Notes: generated by a model not told the origin, from the sequence alone. Counted from the stretch's first letter, positions 8,631 through 17,914 are shown. The stretch is DNA of 64,000 nucleotides from Microvirga sp. Mcv34 (GCF_024519725.1 NZ_JALJRK010000015.1:1-64000), one strand, 5' to 3'. A program made the numbers and translations.

Positions 8631-10046
8631 GCCGCGCGACATGTCCAGCGGCGGCTCAACGCCCTCGCGCAGCGGGCTCACATACGGCGTTTCCCGCGTC
8701 CTCTCCGCGAGATCGGCCTTGGCGGCGGCCATGAGGGACGGGTCGGTGATCGCGGCCATGCCGGTGGCGGCCATCGCCTTGGCCACATGCACCATCGCCT
8801 TGTGCGCCGTCGGCATCTTGCCCTGGGCCACCACCTGCCACGTGTGAAACGGCGTGCCGATCGCCACAGTCGGCGCATGAGCCTGAACAGTGGGCACCAC
8901 CCAGCTCACGTCGCCGATATCGGTAGAACCGATCATGGGCTTGCGCGGCGAATCGAGCGGGGTCAGGAAATCCGCGAGAGGTGCATCGGTCTTCGGCTGA
9001 CCGATGGCGCGATAGACGGACGCAATCTCCTGGTCCGACAGCGTGGCGCGGATCTTGCGGGCGAAGTCGCGGTCGGCCTCGTCGAAGGGCGGCGCGCCGA
9101 GCTCCTCCATGGCGTTGTGCAGGGCCTGTTCGAGCGGCGTGTTCCCGAGCGTGTTCGAGACGGCGCTGACGATCCGCATCTCGACGCTGGTCTCCGTCAT
9201 CAGCGCGGCACCCTGGGCGATCTTGTGCACACGCTCGACGAGGTCGAGCATACCCTGAAGGTCCATGGCGCGGATCGAATAGCGCACGCGGGCATAGGCC
9301 TGCACCACGTTCGGCGCGATGCCGCCTGTGTCGAGGAGAGCGTAATGCACGCGCGCATCGGAGGGCATGTGCTCGCGCATGTAGTTCACGCCGACATTCA
9401 TCAACTCGACGGCATCGAGGGCGCTGCGTCCCAGGTGCGGCGCCGCGGCGGCGTGAGCCGCGCGGCCCGTGAAGGCGAAATCGGCGCGGGTGTTGGCGAG
9501 CGACAGGGCCGGCGCGACTTCCCAGAAGCTGTAGGGATGCCATGAGATCGCGATGTCGACATCGTCGAAGGCGCCGGCGCGCACCATGAAGGCCTTGGCG
9601 GCGCCACCTTCCTCGGCCGGGCAGCCGTAGTACCGGACGCGACCCGGAATGCCCTTCTCCGCCAGCCAGTTCTTCAACGCGACGGCGGCCAGCATGGCGC
9701 CAGAGCCGAGAAGGTTGTGCCCGCACCCGTGTCCATGGCCGCCGGGCTCGACGGGGCGATGCTCCGCGACGCCGGATTCCTGGCTCAGTCCCGGAAGGGC
9801 GTCGTATTCGCCGAGGAACGCGATGACCGGGCCGTCCTCACCGGCTTCGCCGATGACTGCGGTCGGAATGTCGGCCACACCCTCGGTGACGCGAAAACCC
9901 TGCTGCCGCAGTTCCGCGGCATGCTCGGCGGACGAGCGCACTTCCGTGTAGCAAACCTCCGGCATGCCCCAGACGCGGTCGCTCAGGGCAATGAGGCGGT
10001 CCTTGGCGGCATCCACATGCTGCCAGATCTCGTTTCGAACGTTCAT
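8628..10046 (-). CDS. M20-family amidohydrolase, AbgB-like
   Basis: A 472-residue zinc-dependent peptidase/amidohydrolase of the M20 family. Metal-binding features include GGHGHGCGHN (residues 102-111, Cys108 and His110) and the CPAEEGGAAKAF segment. A lid domain with FTGRAAHAAAAPHLGRSALDA follows. Length and motifs resemble AbgB (p-aminobenzoyl-glutamate hydrolase B subunit) and related amide hydrolases. A GGAG precedes the ATG at good spacing. It lies at the end of a peptide-transporter gene block, suggesting it cleaves an imported N-acyl or amide compound; the substrate is unknown. An AbgA-like partner is not seen. Confidence 0.8.
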   Translation of the reverse strand: MNVRNEIWQHVDAAKDRLIALSDRVWGMPEVCYTEVRSSAEHAAELRQQGFRVTEGVADIPTAVIGEAGEDGPVIAFLGEYDALPGLSQESGVAEHRPVEPGGHGHGCGHNLLGSGAMLAAVALKNWLAEKGIPGRVRYYGCPAEEGGAAKAFMVRAGAFDDVDIAISWHPYSFWEVAPALSLANTRADFAFTGRAAHAAAAPHLGRSALDAVELMNVGVNYMREHMPSDARVHYALLDTGGIAPNVVQAYARVRYSIRAMDLQGMLDLVERVHKIAQGAALMTETSVEMRIVSAVSNTLGNTPLEQALHNAMEELGAPPFDEADRDFARKIRATLSDQEIASVYRAIGQPKTDAPLADFLTPLDSPRKPMIGSTDIGDVSWVVPTVQAHAPTVAIGTPFHTWQVVAQGKMPTAHKAMVHVAKAMAATGMAAITDPSLMAAAKADLAERTRETPYVSPLREGVEPPLDMSRG

Positions 10047-10153
10047 GTCTTGCTCCAGAATCGGTCGTGCGCGGTCGTCGATGCGATGCCTGAAAGGAGA
10101 TGCTTCCACTTGCGCGAAATCATCTCTCTTCCTTGGGTTGCCGTCTTCGTCGA

Positions 10154-10190
10154 CGGTGAACCGGATCCAGTTCACCGCAGAATGCGTTAG
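10154..10190 (-). repeat. Palindromic repeat at the end of the alpha/beta hydrolase gene
   Basis: Arms CGGTGAAC and GTTCACCG (10154-10161 and 10170-10177) flank the core CGGATCCA, followed by CAGAATGCGTTAG. The TTA in this tail is the TAA stop of the hydrolase gene on the minus strand. The arm sequence differs from the other copies but pairing is retained. Confidence 0.7.
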
Positions 10191-11059
10191 AGGGCGCCCA
10201 CTTCGGCGGTGATCAGCTCTTCAGCCGGTGGAATGCGCCCCTCGAACCAATAGGCGGCGGCCGCGCGCGACATGGCGGCGCCGTCATGTCCCACGCCTTC
10301 GACGCGGATCAGTTTCCAATGGAAGGGAAGTCCAAGGCGCTCAGCTTCGCGGCGCGCGAAATCGTACATGAATTGTGCACGCCCGTAGCGATGCGGCCCC
10401 TGTCGCAGGGCCTCGGCCTGGGCCGGCAGGTTCGGGTCGTCGGTGCTGATATCCTGATCGCCCGCGAAGATGTGCATGGGATAGGCGAACCAGCGCGCCA
10501 GACTGTTCTCATCGAGGCCGAGGCCACCGAGCCCTTCAGGGAAGCTGCGCTCCAAGGTCGGCAAGGTGTACCAGCCGGGATTGCCGGCGATGACCGCTTC
10601 GAACGATTCATGATCCTGAGTCGCGAGCATCCGATGTGCGAATTGCCCGCCGGCGGAATGGCCGAAGAGCCGCGCCTTGGAGCGGCGCGTTACGCCGCCT
10701 TTCTGCAGGGCCGCGAAGACGCGGGCCGGTACGGCATAGAGCCACTTCTCGACGGGGCTTATGCTTCCCCCGTCCTCGACGACGAGGCCGTTATTGTACG
10801 ATTCCGCGCCTGGAAAATACGTATCGGAAAAAGTCGGCGCTGCAATCAGGATGCGGTGCTTCTCGGCGGCCGGAATCCAGAAATCCCGATATTCGTCGCC
10901 GTTGCGGAGCATGCCGTGCTGGACGATGACGACTGGATCGTCGGGGCCGTGATCGGCTGGGCGGTAGACGTTCACCTCGATCTTCCGGTCGGGGTGGTGC
11001 GGATCGACGAAGGGGAGCGTGCTGCGTCCGATCTCGGGGCTAAGAGTGATTGTCGTCAT
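10187..11059 (-). CDS. Alpha/beta hydrolase
   Basis: A 290-residue single-domain hydrolase with the nucleophile elbow GHSAGG (Ser135), an oxyanion region near VQHGMLRNGDEY, and a C-terminal GVGHDG that should hold the catalytic histidine. No signal peptide is seen, so it is probably cytoplasmic. Its start overlaps the stop of the upstream ABC ATPase gene by 4 nt (ATGA), which puts it in the transporter operon. An esterase or amidase acting on the imported substrate is plausible; specificity cannot be read from sequence. The gene ends inside a palindromic repeat. Confidence 0.78.
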   Translation of the reverse strand: MTTITLSPEIGRSTLPFVDPHHPDRKIEVNVYRPADHGPDDPVVIVQHGMLRNGDEYRDFWIPAAEKHRILIAAPTFSDTYFPGAESYNNGLVVEDGGSISPVEKWLYAVPARVFAALQKGGVTRRSKARLFGHSAGGQFAHRMLATQDHESFEAVIAGNPGWYTLPTLERSFPEGLGGLGLDENSLARWFAYPMHIFAGDQDISTDDPNLPAQAEALRQGPHRYGRAQFMYDFARREAERLGLPFHWKLIRVEGVGHDGAAMSRAAAAYWFEGRIPPAEELITAEVGAL

Positions 11060-12060
11060 GTGTTGTCCGAAGTGTGGAGATGGCAGGCTGCGCTGCGTCC
11101 TGGTGCGATTTCTTTCAGGACCGGGCGAACGTCACGGCATTTCGCCATCGCGTGCTCGCAGCGAGGGTGGAACGGGCAGCCGCCGGGCGGCGCCAGAGGG
11201 GAAGGGAGCTCACCCTTGAGCGGCTGGAACGCGCGCTTGCGCCGTTCCGTCGAAGGGCTCGCCGCGATGAGGGCCGCGCTGTAGGGATGGGCCGGCGCGG
11301 CGAAGACCTCGGAGGCCGGTCCGATCTCCACGATGCGCCCGAGATACATGATCGCGACCCGGTCGCTGATGTGCCGCACGACTCCCAGGTCATGGCTGAC
11401 GAACAGATAGGTCAGCCCGTGCTTCTCGCGGATGTCCATGAACAGGTTGATGACCTGCGCCTGGATCGAGACGTCGAGCGCGGAGACCGGCTCGTCGCAG
11501 ACCAGGAAGCCCGGCTTCACTGCGAGCGCGCGGGCGATACCGATGCGCTGGCGCTGGCCGCCGGAGAACTGATGCGGATAGCGGTTGCGATAGGCGACAT
11601 CGAGGCCGACCTCGGTCAGGGCCTTGTCGACGGCCGCGTCGATCTCATGCTTCGGCAGGAGACCGTGAACCCGCAGGGCTTCCCCGACGATCTTGCGCAC
11701 AGGCATCCGCGGATTGAGCGAGGCATAGGGGTCCTGGAACACCATCTGGACCTTGAGGAGATAATCCAGCCGGTCCTTGCCGCGCAGCTCGGCGACGCGC
11801 CGGCCCTCGTAAACGATGTCGCCGGCGCTGGGCTTGGTGATCCCGGTGGCGGCGCGCGCCAGCGTGGACTTGCCGCAGCCGGATTCGCCGACGAGGCCGA
11901 GCACCTCTCCGCGCTTCACGGTGAGATCGACACCGTCCACCGCCTTCAGCACGGGCGGCGGTGGCGCGCTCCCGATCGTGGCGAGAAGGCGCTGCGCGAA
12001 GGTCGACTTGCCGCGGAAGTATTTCTTGACGCCGCGCAGCTCGAAGAAGGGTTCGGTCAT
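11056..12060 (-). CDS. Oligopeptide-type ABC transporter ATPase, DppF-like
   Basis: A 334-residue ATPase. Walker A is GESGCGKST (58-66), the signature FSGGQRQRIGIARAL, Walker B FLVCDEPVSALD. The C-terminal oligopeptide/dipeptide extension with the cysteine-rich CPFHPRCEHAMAKC motif, typical of OppF/DppF and often binding an Fe-S cluster, is present. Start ATG overlaps the DppD-like stop by 4 nt. It pairs with the upstream ATPase to energise the importer. Substrate class (peptide, opine, nickel or other) cannot be decided here. Confidence 0.88.
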   Translation of the reverse strand: MTEPFFELRGVKKYFRGKSTFAQRLLATIGSAPPPPVLKAVDGVDLTVKRGEVLGLVGESGCGKSTLARAATGITKPSAGDIVYEGRRVAELRGKDRLDYLLKVQMVFQDPYASLNPRMPVRKIVGEALRVHGLLPKHEIDAAVDKALTEVGLDVAYRNRYPHQFSGGQRQRIGIARALAVKPGFLVCDEPVSALDVSIQAQVINLFMDIREKHGLTYLFVSHDLGVVRHISDRVAIMYLGRIVEIGPASEVFAAPAHPYSAALIAASPSTERRKRAFQPLKGELPSPLAPPGGCPFHPRCEHAMAKCRDVRPVLKEIAPGRSAACHLHTSDNT

Positions 12061-13040
12061 AGGGCAGCGCCTTCGGGCACGGGGTTGTGGCAGCGATAGC
12101 TCTGCCCGTTGCTCATGACCTGCGGCGGGGGATCGATCTGCGCGCAGACGGGCAGGGCGCGCTCGCATCGCGGACGGAACGGGCATCCGCTCGGGCGCGC
12201 ATCGATGCTGGGCGCCGCTCCGTTGATCTGCTTCAGACGCTCGCCGGGGACGACCGTCGCGGCCGAGGAGCCGAGCAGGCCGAGCGTGTAGGGATGGCGG
12301 GGGCGGTCGAGCACGTCGTCGACGGTTCCCGTCTCGACGATCCGCCCCGCATACATGACGGCGACCCGGTCGGCGAGCTCGGCCACGACGGCGAGATCGT
12401 GCGTGATCCAGAGGACCGCCGTGCCGGTCTCGCGACTGAGCTTCTGGACCTCGAACAGGATCTGGCTCTGGATCGTGACGTCGAGCGCCGTTGTCGGCTC
12501 GTCGGCGATGATCAGGTCGGGCCTGTTCAGGAGCGCCGTCGCGATGGCGACGCGCTGGCGCATGCCGCCGGAGAACTCGTGAGGATACTGCTTCAGGCGC
12601 GCGTCCGGGGACGAAATGCCGACCCGGGACAGGGCCCGCGACGCCTCCGCCAGGGCGTCCTGCCGGCTGCAGGAGCGGTGCTCCAGGATGGCCTCGCACA
12701 TCTGCTCGCCGATGGTGAGGACCGGGTTGAGGGTCATCAGCGGATCCTGGAAGATCATCGCGATGCGGTCGCCGCGCAGATGCCGCAGGCGCTCGTCGGT
12801 CGCCGTGCGGAGATCCTCTCCCTTGAACAGGACGTCGCCGGCAACGATCTCGCCGGGCGCGTCGATCAGCTGGACCAGGGAGAAGCCGGTGACAGACTTC
12901 CCCGAGCCGGACTCGCCGACGAGGCCCACGATCTCGCCGGGCTGCACGACGAGATCGACGCCGTCGACGGCGGGCCATGCACCGGCGAGATCGTGGAAGA
13001 CTGTTCGCAGGCCGCGAACTTCGAGCAGCGGGGAGGTCAT
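12057..13040 (-). CDS. Oligopeptide-type ABC transporter ATPase, DppD-like
   Basis: A 327-residue ATPase with Walker A GESGSGKSVTG, signature FSGGMRQRVAIATAL, Walker B LIIADEPTTALD and the C-terminal CPFRPRCERALPVC motif of the DppD/OppD group. It forms the nucleotide-binding pair with the DppF-like protein. The start overlaps the upstream permease stop by 4 nt; the order SBP, permease, permease, ATPase, ATPase is canonical for the family. Confidence 0.88.
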   Translation of the reverse strand: MTSPLLEVRGLRTVFHDLAGAWPAVDGVDLVVQPGEIVGLVGESGSGKSVTGFSLVQLIDAPGEIVAGDVLFKGEDLRTATDERLRHLRGDRIAMIFQDPLMTLNPVLTIGEQMCEAILEHRSCSRQDALAEASRALSRVGISSPDARLKQYPHEFSGGMRQRVAIATALLNRPDLIIADEPTTALDVTIQSQILFEVQKLSRETGTAVLWITHDLAVVAELADRVAVMYAGRIVETGTVDDVLDRPRHPYTLGLLGSSAATVVPGERLKQINGAAPSIDARPSGCPFRPRCERALPVCAQIDPPPQVMSNGQSYRCHNPVPEGAAL

Positions 13041-13945
13041 TGGCCCCTCACGTTGAAGCTTCGGCGCAGGCGCTCGCCCACGAGGTTGAGCGACATGATC
13101 AGGAGCACGAGGGCAATGCCCGGGAAAGCCGCGATCCAGTATTCGCCCGAGAGCAGGAATTCGAAACCGTTGGCGATCAGGAGCCCGAGGGAGGGCTGTG
13201 TGACCGGAACGCCGACGCCGAGGAACGACAGGGTGGCTTCGAGCGTGATGGCACTCGCGATGCTGATCGTCGAGACGACGAGGACCGAGCTGATGGAGTT
13301 CGGCAGGAGATGGGCCAGCATGATGTGGCGCGTCGGCAGGCCGAAATTGACAGCCGCCTCGATATATTCCTTACGCCGCTCGACGAGCGCCGCGGCGCGC
13401 ATCAGGCGGGCATATTGCGCCCATTGCACCAGGATGATGGCGATGATCACCTTGTCGACGCCGCGCCCGATGGAGGCAAGAAGTACGAGGGCGATCAGGA
13501 TCGACGGGAAGCCGAGCATGAAATCGACGACGCGCATGATCGCCGCGTCGGCGGCGCCGCCGAACTGGGCCGCGACGAGTCCGGCGAGAACCCCGATGGC
13601 GAGCGCGCCCGCGGTGGAGGTCAGGCCGACGAGCAGGCTGGTGCGCAGGCCGTAGAGGATGGCGCTGAGCATATCGCGGCCCTGCGCGTCGGTGCCGAGC
13701 CAGTAGGTGATGCCGGTCATGCCCTGCGCGCCGGGCTCCAGGCGGTTGTCCATCACGCTCAGCGACGCGAGGTCGTGCGGGTTCTGCGGCGCGATGAAGG
13801 GCGCGAGCAGCGCGAGCAGGAGGAGGAGCCCGAGAAGGATGATCGCGCCGCGCGTCGTCGGGCGGCTCTTGATCCGGCGCAGGACTTTCTGGCGCAGCGC
13901 CGTATCGGCGTCGGCCGCCACGGGCGCCGTCTTCGAAGCGATCAT
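13037..13945 (-). CDS. Oligopeptide-type ABC transporter permease, DppC-like
   Basis: A 302-residue inner-membrane permease. An N-terminal segment (GAIILLGLLLLLALLAPFIAP, about 34-54) is followed by a periplasmic loop (GTDAQGRDMLSAILYG) and five further hydrophobic segments, with an EAA-like loop near VERRKEYIEAAVNFG. These are the features of DppC/OppC. Overlaps both neighbours by 4 nt. Confidence 0.87.
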   Translation of the reverse strand: MIASKTAPVAADADTALRQKVLRRIKSRPTTRGAIILLGLLLLLALLAPFIAPQNPHDLASLSVMDNRLEPGAQGMTGITYWLGTDAQGRDMLSAILYGLRTSLLVGLTSTAGALAIGVLAGLVAAQFGGAADAAIMRVVDFMLGFPSILIALVLLASIGRGVDKVIIAIILVQWAQYARLMRAAALVERRKEYIEAAVNFGLPTRHIMLAHLLPNSISSVLVVSTISIASAITLEATLSFLGVGVPVTQPSLGLLIANGFEFLLSGEYWIAAFPGIALVLLIMSLNLVGERLRRSFNVRGQ

Positions 13946-14919
13946 GCCATTTCTCCCGTCAGCTTCACGCGGGGATCGAGCGCCGCGTAGAGGATGTCGA
14001 CGAGGAAGTTCACGGCGACGAAGAGGAGTGTTGCGAGCATCACATAGGCGACCACGACGGGGCGGTCGAGCTGGTAGATGCTGTCGATGAGGAGCTTGCC
14101 CATGCCCGGCCAGGCGAACACGGTCTCGGTGATGGTCGAGAAGGCCACGAGGCTGCCGAATTCCATGCCGGCGACCGTCACGACGGGAATGAGGATGTTG
14201 CGCAGCACGTGCCGCCCGACGATGCGCTTGCGGCGCACGCCCTTGGCGCGGGCATACTTAACGTAATCCTGAGTCATCGCCTCCGTGGTGCCCGCCGCCA
14301 CGAGGCGGATCATCAGGGCCATGTTCGGGATGGCGAGGTTCAGGGCCGGCAGGGCGAGATGCTTCAGGCCGTCGAGCGTCAGCAGGCTCGTCGGAATGCC
14401 GAAGACGGACACCGTCTCGCCGCGTCCCGCCGTCGGCAGCCAGCCGAGGAAGACGCTGAAGAGCAGGATGAGCATCATGCCCTTCCAGAAGCTCGGAAGG
14501 GAGAAGCCGAGGATCGTCCCAGCCATGATGGCGCGGCTCGGACGGCTCTCGGGGTTGAGGCCGGCCAGGAGGCCGAGCGGAATGCCGATGAGGGCGGCGA
14601 AGCCCATGGCCAGGAGGACGAGTTCGAAGGTGGCCGGCAACCGTGCCACGATCAGATCGACCGCCGGAACGCCGTGAACGAAGGAGACTCCGAGATCGCC
14701 TTTCAGGGCCTTGCCCAGGAAGCCGAGATATTGCTGCCAGATGGGCAGATCGAGTCCGAGGCGCTGGATCATGGCCGTGCGTTCGGCGGCACTGACCTGC
14801 GGCGGGACCAGGAGTTCGATCGGGTCTCCGATGCCGTAGACGGCGAGGAAGACCACGACGGAAACCGCGAGCAGAACCAGGACGCTCTGGATCAGACGTT
14901 GCAGGATGTAGGCCGTCAT
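13942..14919 (-). CDS. Oligopeptide-type ABC transporter permease, DppB-like
   Basis: A 325-residue permease starting MTAYILQRLIQSVLVLLAVS, the typical DppB N-terminal helix. The periplasmic part contains LGLDLPIWQQYLGFLGKALKG, the EAA loop is near YVKYARAKGVRRKRIVGRH, and further helices follow. It pairs with the DppC-like protein to form the translocation pore. The solute-binding protein gene lies 42 bp upstream. Confidence 0.88.
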   Translation of the reverse strand: MTAYILQRLIQSVLVLLAVSVVVFLAVYGIGDPIELLVPPQVSAAERTAMIQRLGLDLPIWQQYLGFLGKALKGDLGVSFVHGVPAVDLIVARLPATFELVLLAMGFAALIGIPLGLLAGLNPESRPSRAIMAGTILGFSLPSFWKGMMLILLFSVFLGWLPTAGRGETVSVFGIPTSLLTLDGLKHLALPALNLAIPNMALMIRLVAAGTTEAMTQDYVKYARAKGVRRKRIVGRHVLRNILIPVVTVAGMEFGSLVAFSTITETVFAWPGMGKLLIDSIYQLDRPVVVAYVMLATLLFVAVNFLVDILYAALDPRVKLTGEMA

Positions 14920-14961
14920 GTCAGGCGTTCCGATCTGCTCGCGGCTTCGTTCATGGCTTGC

Positions 14962-16572
14962 TTACTTCGCGGGCTTGACCTGCATGGCCATGGTGAACTG
15001 GTCCGCGCGGCCGACGTAGTTCAGGTTCGCCTTGTAGGCCCAGATGGTGCTCTCGAAATGCAGCGGGATGAACGCGCCGCCTTCGATAACCTTCGTCCCG
15101 GCCTGCTGGAGGATCTCCGCCCGCTTCGCGTCGTCGAGGGTGACGATGGCGGTGCGGATCAGCTTGTCGAATTCAGCATCGTGGTAGCCGCCATAGTTCG
15201 AGCCGCCGATGGTCTTCGCCTCGTCAGGCGTCGCGGGCCACTGGCGCAGGAAGGACGAGGCCTCGCCGCTCGTGGAGCCCCAGCCGCCGAGAGCCACGCT
15301 GAACTCCTTCTTGGAGCGGCGCGGGAAGTAGATGGCGCGGGCCATCGCGTCCACTTCGGAGCGGATCCCGACCTGCGTCAGGTATTGGGCGACGGCCTGG
15401 GTGATCTGGCTGTCGTTGATGTAGCGGTCGTTGGTGGTCGAGAGCGTGAGCTGGAAGCCGTTGGGATAGCCGGCCTCCGCCAGGAGCTTCTTGGCCGCGG
15501 CCGGATCGTAGGCGATCTTCGGCGGGTTCGCCAGCGCTCCGAACATGCCGTTGGGCAGGAACTGGTAGGCCGGCTCGGCGGCGCCGTCCATGATGCGCTT
15601 GATGATGGCGTCGCGGTCGATGGCGAGTGACATCGCCTTGCGCACGCGCGGATCCTTCAGCGGGTTCTTGCCGTTCTCGGCCTTCACGAACGGGCTCGGC
15701 TCACGCTCCACGTCGAGCTGGAAGTAGATGACGCGGGTCGAGGGCGTGATCACGTGGCCGAAACGCTTGTCGTCCTTGATGCGGGCGACGTCGCGCGCGG
15801 CCGGGTTCTCGATCACGTCGTAGTCGCCGGCGAGCAGGCCTGCGAGGCGCGGACCGGCATTGGGGACCGGCACGAAGGTCACGTTGGCCCAGGGCTCCGC
15901 CGGGCCCCAGTACTTGTCGTTGCGCTCGAGCTCGACGCTCGTTCCCTTCGTGTAGCTCTTGAACTTGTAGGGGCCGGTGCCGATGGCGAGCTTGCCGTCG
16001 TTGAAGTCTCCGACGACGGGCCATGCTCCGGTGACGCCGCAGTTCTTCGCGACATCAAAGGTCAGCTTGTCATGCGGAAGAACGGACGAACTCAGGATGG
16101 CGAGGCCGGACAGGAAGTTCGGCAGCAGCGGATCCGGCGCTTTCGTGGTGATGACGATGGTTTGCGGATCCGGCGCCTCGACGGCCGTGAAGTTGCCCGT
16201 GATGTCGGCAAACGAGCCCGCGATTGCCGTCTCGTTCTTCAGGGTGCGGCAGAAGCTGAAGATCACGTCGTCAGCCGTGAAGGGCTGGCCGTTGGAGAAG
16301 GTCACGCCCTGGCGGAGCTTGAACGTCCAACGGTTCTGGCCGTCGTTCTCCCAGGACGTTGCGAGATTGGGTAGGACTTTCTGATTCTCGTCCTGCTTGG
16401 TCAATCCGTCGAAGATATGAGCCGCGAGGGCGTTGTTCGGCGTCAGATCGTGATAATGTGGGTCGATCGCGGTCGGCTCCGAGCTGAGCGCGATCTTGAG
16501 CGACTGGGCCCATGCGGGAGCGCTGAGCAGGCAGGTGCTGGCGACGAAAGCGAATATGAGTGGACGGCACAT
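14962..16572 (-). CDS. Family 5 solute-binding protein, DppA-like
   Basis: A 536-residue periplasmic binding protein of the SBP_bac_5 family. A Sec signal peptide covers residues 1-22 (CLLSAPAWAQ cleavage region). The mature protein has the family hallmark NNALAAHIFDGLTKQDENQ near residue 47 and RQGVTFSNGQPFTADDV near 86. It is the first gene of the minus-strand transporter operon and divergent from the RpiR regulator. A repressor or activator acting in the 102-bp gap could control both. Confidence 0.87.
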   Translation of the reverse strand: MCRPLIFAFVASTCLLSAPAWAQSLKIALSSEPTAIDPHYHDLTPNNALAAHIFDGLTKQDENQKVLPNLATSWENDGQNRWTFKLRQGVTFSNGQPFTADDVIFSFCRTLKNETAIAGSFADITGNFTAVEAPDPQTIVITTKAPDPLLPNFLSGLAILSSSVLPHDKLTFDVAKNCGVTGAWPVVGDFNDGKLAIGTGPYKFKSYTKGTSVELERNDKYWGPAEPWANVTFVPVPNAGPRLAGLLAGDYDVIENPAARDVARIKDDKRFGHVITPSTRVIYFQLDVEREPSPFVKAENGKNPLKDPRVRKAMSLAIDRDAIIKRIMDGAAEPAYQFLPNGMFGALANPPKIAYDPAAAKKLLAEAGYPNGFQLTLSTTNDRYINDSQITQAVAQYLTQVGIRSEVDAMARAIYFPRRSKKEFSVALGGWGSTSGEASSFLRQWPATPDEAKTIGGSNYGGYHDAEFDKLIRTAIVTLDDAKRAEILQQAGTKVIEGGAFIPLHFESTIWAYKANLNYVGRADQFTMAMQVKPAK

Positions 16573-16606
16573 TGAGTGTCTCTCCGGTTCCCTTGGTGGC
16601 TGCCTT

Positions 16607-16649
16607 TTGACAGATTTATTTTCTCAGATTAAAAATCATGAAAATTTTC
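16607..16649 (+). promoter_or_regulatory. AT-rich divergent control region with promoter-like boxes and GAAAATTTTC
   Basis: The gap between the dppA-like and rpiR-like genes is strikingly AT-rich. TTGACA (16607-16612) is followed 17 nt later by TAAAAA, a fair -35/-10 pair for the regulator gene. The perfect palindrome GAAAATTTTC (16640-16649) lies just downstream and could be the RpiR-family operator. Boxes were read by eye. Confidence 0.45.
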
Positions 16650-16674
16650 TGACGTCAACCAGTCGGGAGCGCGC

Positions 16675-17547
16675 GTGTCTCAAGTTCTGAAGCCGACGAC
16701 GGATCTGGCTCACCGGATCGCGCTCGTTTACGCGTCGCTCAGCGAAGCGCACCGGCGCGCGGCGGACTTCGTGCTGCAGAACCCTCTCGAGACGGCCACG
16801 ATGACGATCGAGGGCTTCGCGGAACGCAGCGGCGCCTCGACGGCGACGGTGACGCGTTTCGTCCGCGCGCTCAATTACGCCGGCTACAGCGAGTTCCGGG
16901 CGGCGCTCTCCGAAGCTCTGCGACTGGCCATGGCTCCCGTGGATAGTTTCGCCGATGCCCACAGCACGAAAAGCTCCGCCTTCTCGACTTTCGTGACGGC
17001 CCTCAAGGACCAGGCGGCCAATCTCGACGAGACCCTCGCGGCCGTCGACGAGCAAACCTGCACCCGCGCCATGGACGTCCTGCTGCGCGCCCGCCGGATC
17101 TTCATCGTCGGGTCCGGCGCGAGCCACCATGTGGCGGCTCATCTCGACGAAGGATTGACGCTCTATCTCGATGCGAACGTGATCTTCGCCTCGTCCCGTG
17201 GCGGGGCCGAGAAAGCCGTCCGGCACCTGATGAATGTGGGGCCGGAGGATCTCGTGCTCGCCATCTCCCTTCCGCGTTATTCGCGTGGCACCGTTGATCT
17301 GGCGAAGCTCGCCAAGAATCGCGGGGCGATAGTCATGGTCTTGACGGACGGGCCGAGTTCGCCGCTCGTTCCCATCGCGGACATCACCCTCTTCGCGCCG
17401 GCGCGGAATAGGCTGCTGCCGAACTCGCCGACCGCCGCCTTCGCGCTTGCGGACGCCATCGTGGCCGCTGTGGCCCGCGAACGGCCCGATGCCGTCGAGG
17501 CTCTGAAGGAGCTCAGCGAGAATCTCCTCTGGACTTTCTATCAGTGA
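16675..17547 (+). CDS. RpiR/MurR-family transcriptional regulator
   Basis: A 290-residue regulator with an N-terminal RpiR helix-turn-helix (about 1-80; MTIEGFAERSGASTATVTRF) and a C-terminal SIS domain (about 115-255; IFIVGSGASHHVAAHL, then LVLAISLPRYSRGTVDL). SIS domains bind phosphosugars or amino-sugar derivatives. The start is GTG with CGGGAGC just upstream. Divergent from the DppABCDF-like operon, which is its likely target. This hints that the imported molecule may be a sugar-containing peptide or amide, but that is speculation. Confidence 0.82.
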   Translation: MSQVLKPTTDLAHRIALVYASLSEAHRRAADFVLQNPLETATMTIEGFAERSGASTATVTRFVRALNYAGYSEFRAALSEALRLAMAPVDSFADAHSTKSSAFSTFVTALKDQAANLDETLAAVDEQTCTRAMDVLLRARRIFIVGSGASHHVAAHLDEGLTLYLDANVIFASSRGGAEKAVRHLMNVGPEDLVLAISLPRYSRGTVDLAKLAKNRGAIVMVLTDGPSSPLVPIADITLFAPARNRLLPNSPTAAFALADAIVAAVARERPDAVEALKELSENLLWTFYQ

Positions 17548-17560
17548 AGAGCCGTCCTAC

Positions 17561-17680
17561 AGCATCGGATTGAATCCCAAAAGTGGACTTGCACTTTTGG
17601 GATTCAATCCGATGCTTCGTCCATCAATGAGAGCATCGTTCGGGCGGAAAACCGGATCCACTTTTCCGCACGATGCTCTA
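17561..17680. repeat. Composite palindromic repeat, two stem-loops
   Basis: First unit: perfect 24-nt arms (17561-17584 and 17593-17616, beginning AGCATCGG and ending CCGATGCT) around an 8-nt loop GGACTTGC. Second unit (17631-17680): outer arms GAGCATCGT/ACGATGCTC, inner arms GCGGAAAA/TTTTCCGC, core CCGGATCCA. The last CTA is the TAG stop of the DUF2783 gene. It lies between convergent genes and may end transcription in both directions. Confidence 0.8.
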
Positions 17681-17896
17681 GCCCGGTGCCGATCGTGTCT
17701 GTTCGAGACTCTGTTTTGCGAGCGCAAGCGCTTCCTGAAACACGGCCGGGTCGCCGATGTGGTTGGCAAGAATCAGCACGAGGGACGAATTGAGCGCGGC
17801 GCTCTGTTCGTCCGACAATCCGCGATGCGCTTCGATCAGCGCCCGGTAGGCGCGATCCGGATCGGGGAAGCGGCTTTCGGTCACGAGGGCGCTCAT
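17678..17896 (-). CDS. DUF2783 small protein
   Basis: A 72-residue cytoplasmic protein with RAYRALIEAHRGLSDEQS and LVLILANHIGD, which match the DUF2783 family as I know it. Genes of this family typically lie directly after a FAD-dependent aromatic monooxygenase, as here (103 bp downstream of one). Its function is unknown; a role as accessory subunit or stability factor for the oxygenase is possible. The stop codon lies inside the palindromic repeat. Confidence 0.72.
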   Translation of the reverse strand: MSALVTESRFPDPDRAYRALIEAHRGLSDEQSAALNSSLVLILANHIGDPAVFQEALALAKQSLEQTRSAPG

Positions 17897-17914
17897 GCGG
17901 GTTTCTCATCCAAA

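Noticed and set aside
17561-17680. The composite palindromes as ends of an insertion sequence
   Set aside because: No transposase or target duplication nearby; copies are of similar size, internally paired and lie at gene ends, which fits REP-like elements.
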